A stretch of DNA of 8,136 nucleotides from Bacteroidales bacterium (lineage in GTDB: Bacteria; Bacteroidota; Bacteroidia; Bacteroidales; Dysgonomonadaceae), in contig JAAZMQ010000012.1 in NCBI GenBank assembly GCA_012798745.1, forward strand, positions 1 through 8,136, in the 5' to 3' direction. The notes beneath the pieces were generated by a model that ran no database searches, was not told the origin of the DNA, and saw only the letters and a list, made by a program, of their open reading frames with translations. The position numbers were made by a program, and so were the translations under genes. Below, piece by piece: positions 7,233 through 8,136 of the stretch (positions are counted from its first letter, which is position 1; each line of letters starts with the position of its first letter).

Positions 7233-8136
7233 ATAGAATTGCGTAAACCATTCGTAAAATTTGCGGATGCCGATTTCAAGTGGTGTAGAAGGTTTGTAGC
7301 CGAACTCTTTTTCGAGCAGGGAGGTATCAGCATAAGTGCTGATGACATCTCCCGGCTGCATACCCATTAATTCTTTTACGGCTTTTTTACCCGTAATGCT
7401 TTCGATGGTTGCAATAAAATCCATAAGTTTTACGGGCGACGAGCATCCCATATTGTATATAGCATACGGTATTTCGTTTTTTGGAGGTGAAGGGATAATT
7501 TTTAAAAGCCCCTCCACGATATCGTCGATATACGTAAAATCGCGTTCCATGTTTCCGTAATTGAAAACTTTGATTGGTTTCCCTGTCAAAATTGCCGACA
7601 TAAACAGCGAAGGAGCCATATCGGGACGCCCCCAGGGTCCGTATACAGTAAAAAAGCGAATTCCGGTAACCGGAATCTTATAGATTTTGCTATAAGTAAA
7701 AGCCATTAATTCATCTGCTTTTTTTGTCGCTGCATATAGGCTCACCGGCGAATCCGTACGATCCGATTCCTTATAAGGAGTTTTTGCATTTGCACCATAG
7801 ACACTACTGGAACTGGCAAAGACCAAATGCTCGACTTTATGCCGGCGACATGCTTCCAACAAGTTGACGAATCCCACAATATTGGAGTCGATATAGGCAT
7901 AAGGATTTTCCAAAGAATACCTTACCCCGGCCTGCGCGGCAAGATGAACAACATGCGTAAAATTTTCGCGTTCAAATAGAGAATTCAGATGCTCTTTATC
8001 CGTCAAATCTAATTTCATGAAGCGGCAAAATCTAAACAAGCTGCTTTGAACGTATTTGTTTGGTTCTATTTTTTTCTCCGGTATGCCGATCTCGTGCAGG
8101 CGAGCATATTTTAGTTTCACATCGTAGTAAGCATTG
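7224..8136 (-). CDS. NAD-dependent sugar-nucleotide epimerase, UDP-glucuronate 4-epimerase type (5' end beyond window)
   Basis: Extended short-chain dehydrogenase/reductase, cytosolic, probably interconverting UDP-glucuronate and UDP-galacturonate for capsule or LPS sugars. The frame runs unbroken to the window edge. Before the GTG at 8118-8120 it still reads NAYYDV, matching the family's NDYYDV-LKYARL motif, so that GTG is not the start and the N-terminal GxxGxxG segment (roughly 40 residues) is outside. Counting from that GTG as residue 1, visible motifs are HLAAQAGVRYS (59-69), SSSSVYG (103-109), the catalytic YxxxK as Tyr129 and Lys133, RFFTVYGPWGRPDMA (155-169), which is hallmark of this subgroup, and RDFTYIDDIVEG (193-204). 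Two alternatives are a related UDP-GlcNAc/GlcNAcA or a UDP-glucose 4-epimerase; the PWGRPDMA motif favours the glucuronate type. It converges on the YfhO gene with a 21-base gap. Its promoter is outside the window. Confidence 0.93.
   Translation of the reverse strand, partial: NAYYDVKLKYARLHEIGIPEKKIEPNKYVQSSLFRFCRFMKLDLTDKEHLNSLFERENFTHVVHLAAQAGVRYSLENPYAYIDSNIVGFVNLLEACRRHKVEHLVFASSSSVYGANAKTPYKESDRTDSPVSLYAATKKADELMAFTYSKIYKIPVTGIRFFTVYGPWGRPDMAPSLFMSAILTGKPIKVFNYGNMERDFTYIDDIVEGLLKIIPSPPKNEIPYAIYNMGCSSPVKLMDFIATIESITGKKAVKELMGMQPGDVISTYADTSLLEKEFGYKPSTPLEIGIRKFYEWFTQFYRF

Overview
The window looks like a chromosomal segment of a Bacteroidota bacterium, most likely order Bacteroidales. The grounds are the AT-leaning composition, the absence of Shine-Dalgarno-like sequences before the main starts, a Bacteroidota-type -7 promoter element (TAnnTTTG) before metG, a long methionyl-tRNA synthetase with a fused C-terminal tRNA-binding domain, and the kind of YfhO and nucleotide-sugar epimerase proteins present. 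I cannot name a genus from the sequence alone. The window is almost wholly coding, with no gene-free stretch over 100 bases.

Layout. Positions 3-83 may carry the last codons of an upstream plus-strand gene. They are followed by a lipoprotein with an RsiV-like DUF4163/DUF3298 architecture (95-964). Next come sufB, the Fe-S cluster scaffold subunit (1021-2472), and metG, methionyl-tRNA synthetase (2556-4616), which has its own recognisable promoter. A large YfhO-family polytopic membrane protein (4695-7202) follows. All of these are on the plus strand. Converging on them from the right edge is a sugar-nucleotide epimerase of the UDP-glucuronate 4-epimerase type (7224 to beyond 8136, minus strand), whose N-terminal Rossmann nucleotide-binding segment lies outside the window.

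How the genes relate. Two are core housekeeping genes (sufB for Fe-S cluster assembly, metG for translation). Three concern the envelope: the lipoprotein, the probable GT-C-type glycosyltransferase YfhO, and the epimerase, which probably supplies UDP-galacturonate for surface polysaccharide. They do not form one obvious pathway. The plus-strand run could be partly co-transcribed, since the gaps are 56, 83 and 78 bases, but metG is likely to start its own transcript.

I found no mobile element, CRISPR array, tRNA, rRNA or clear novel system. The points most worth a second look are sufB standing without sufC or sufD beside it, a YfhO protein in a presumably Gram-negative host that lacks teichoic acid, a perfect 10-bp palindrome before sufB, and small inverted repeats at gene borders.
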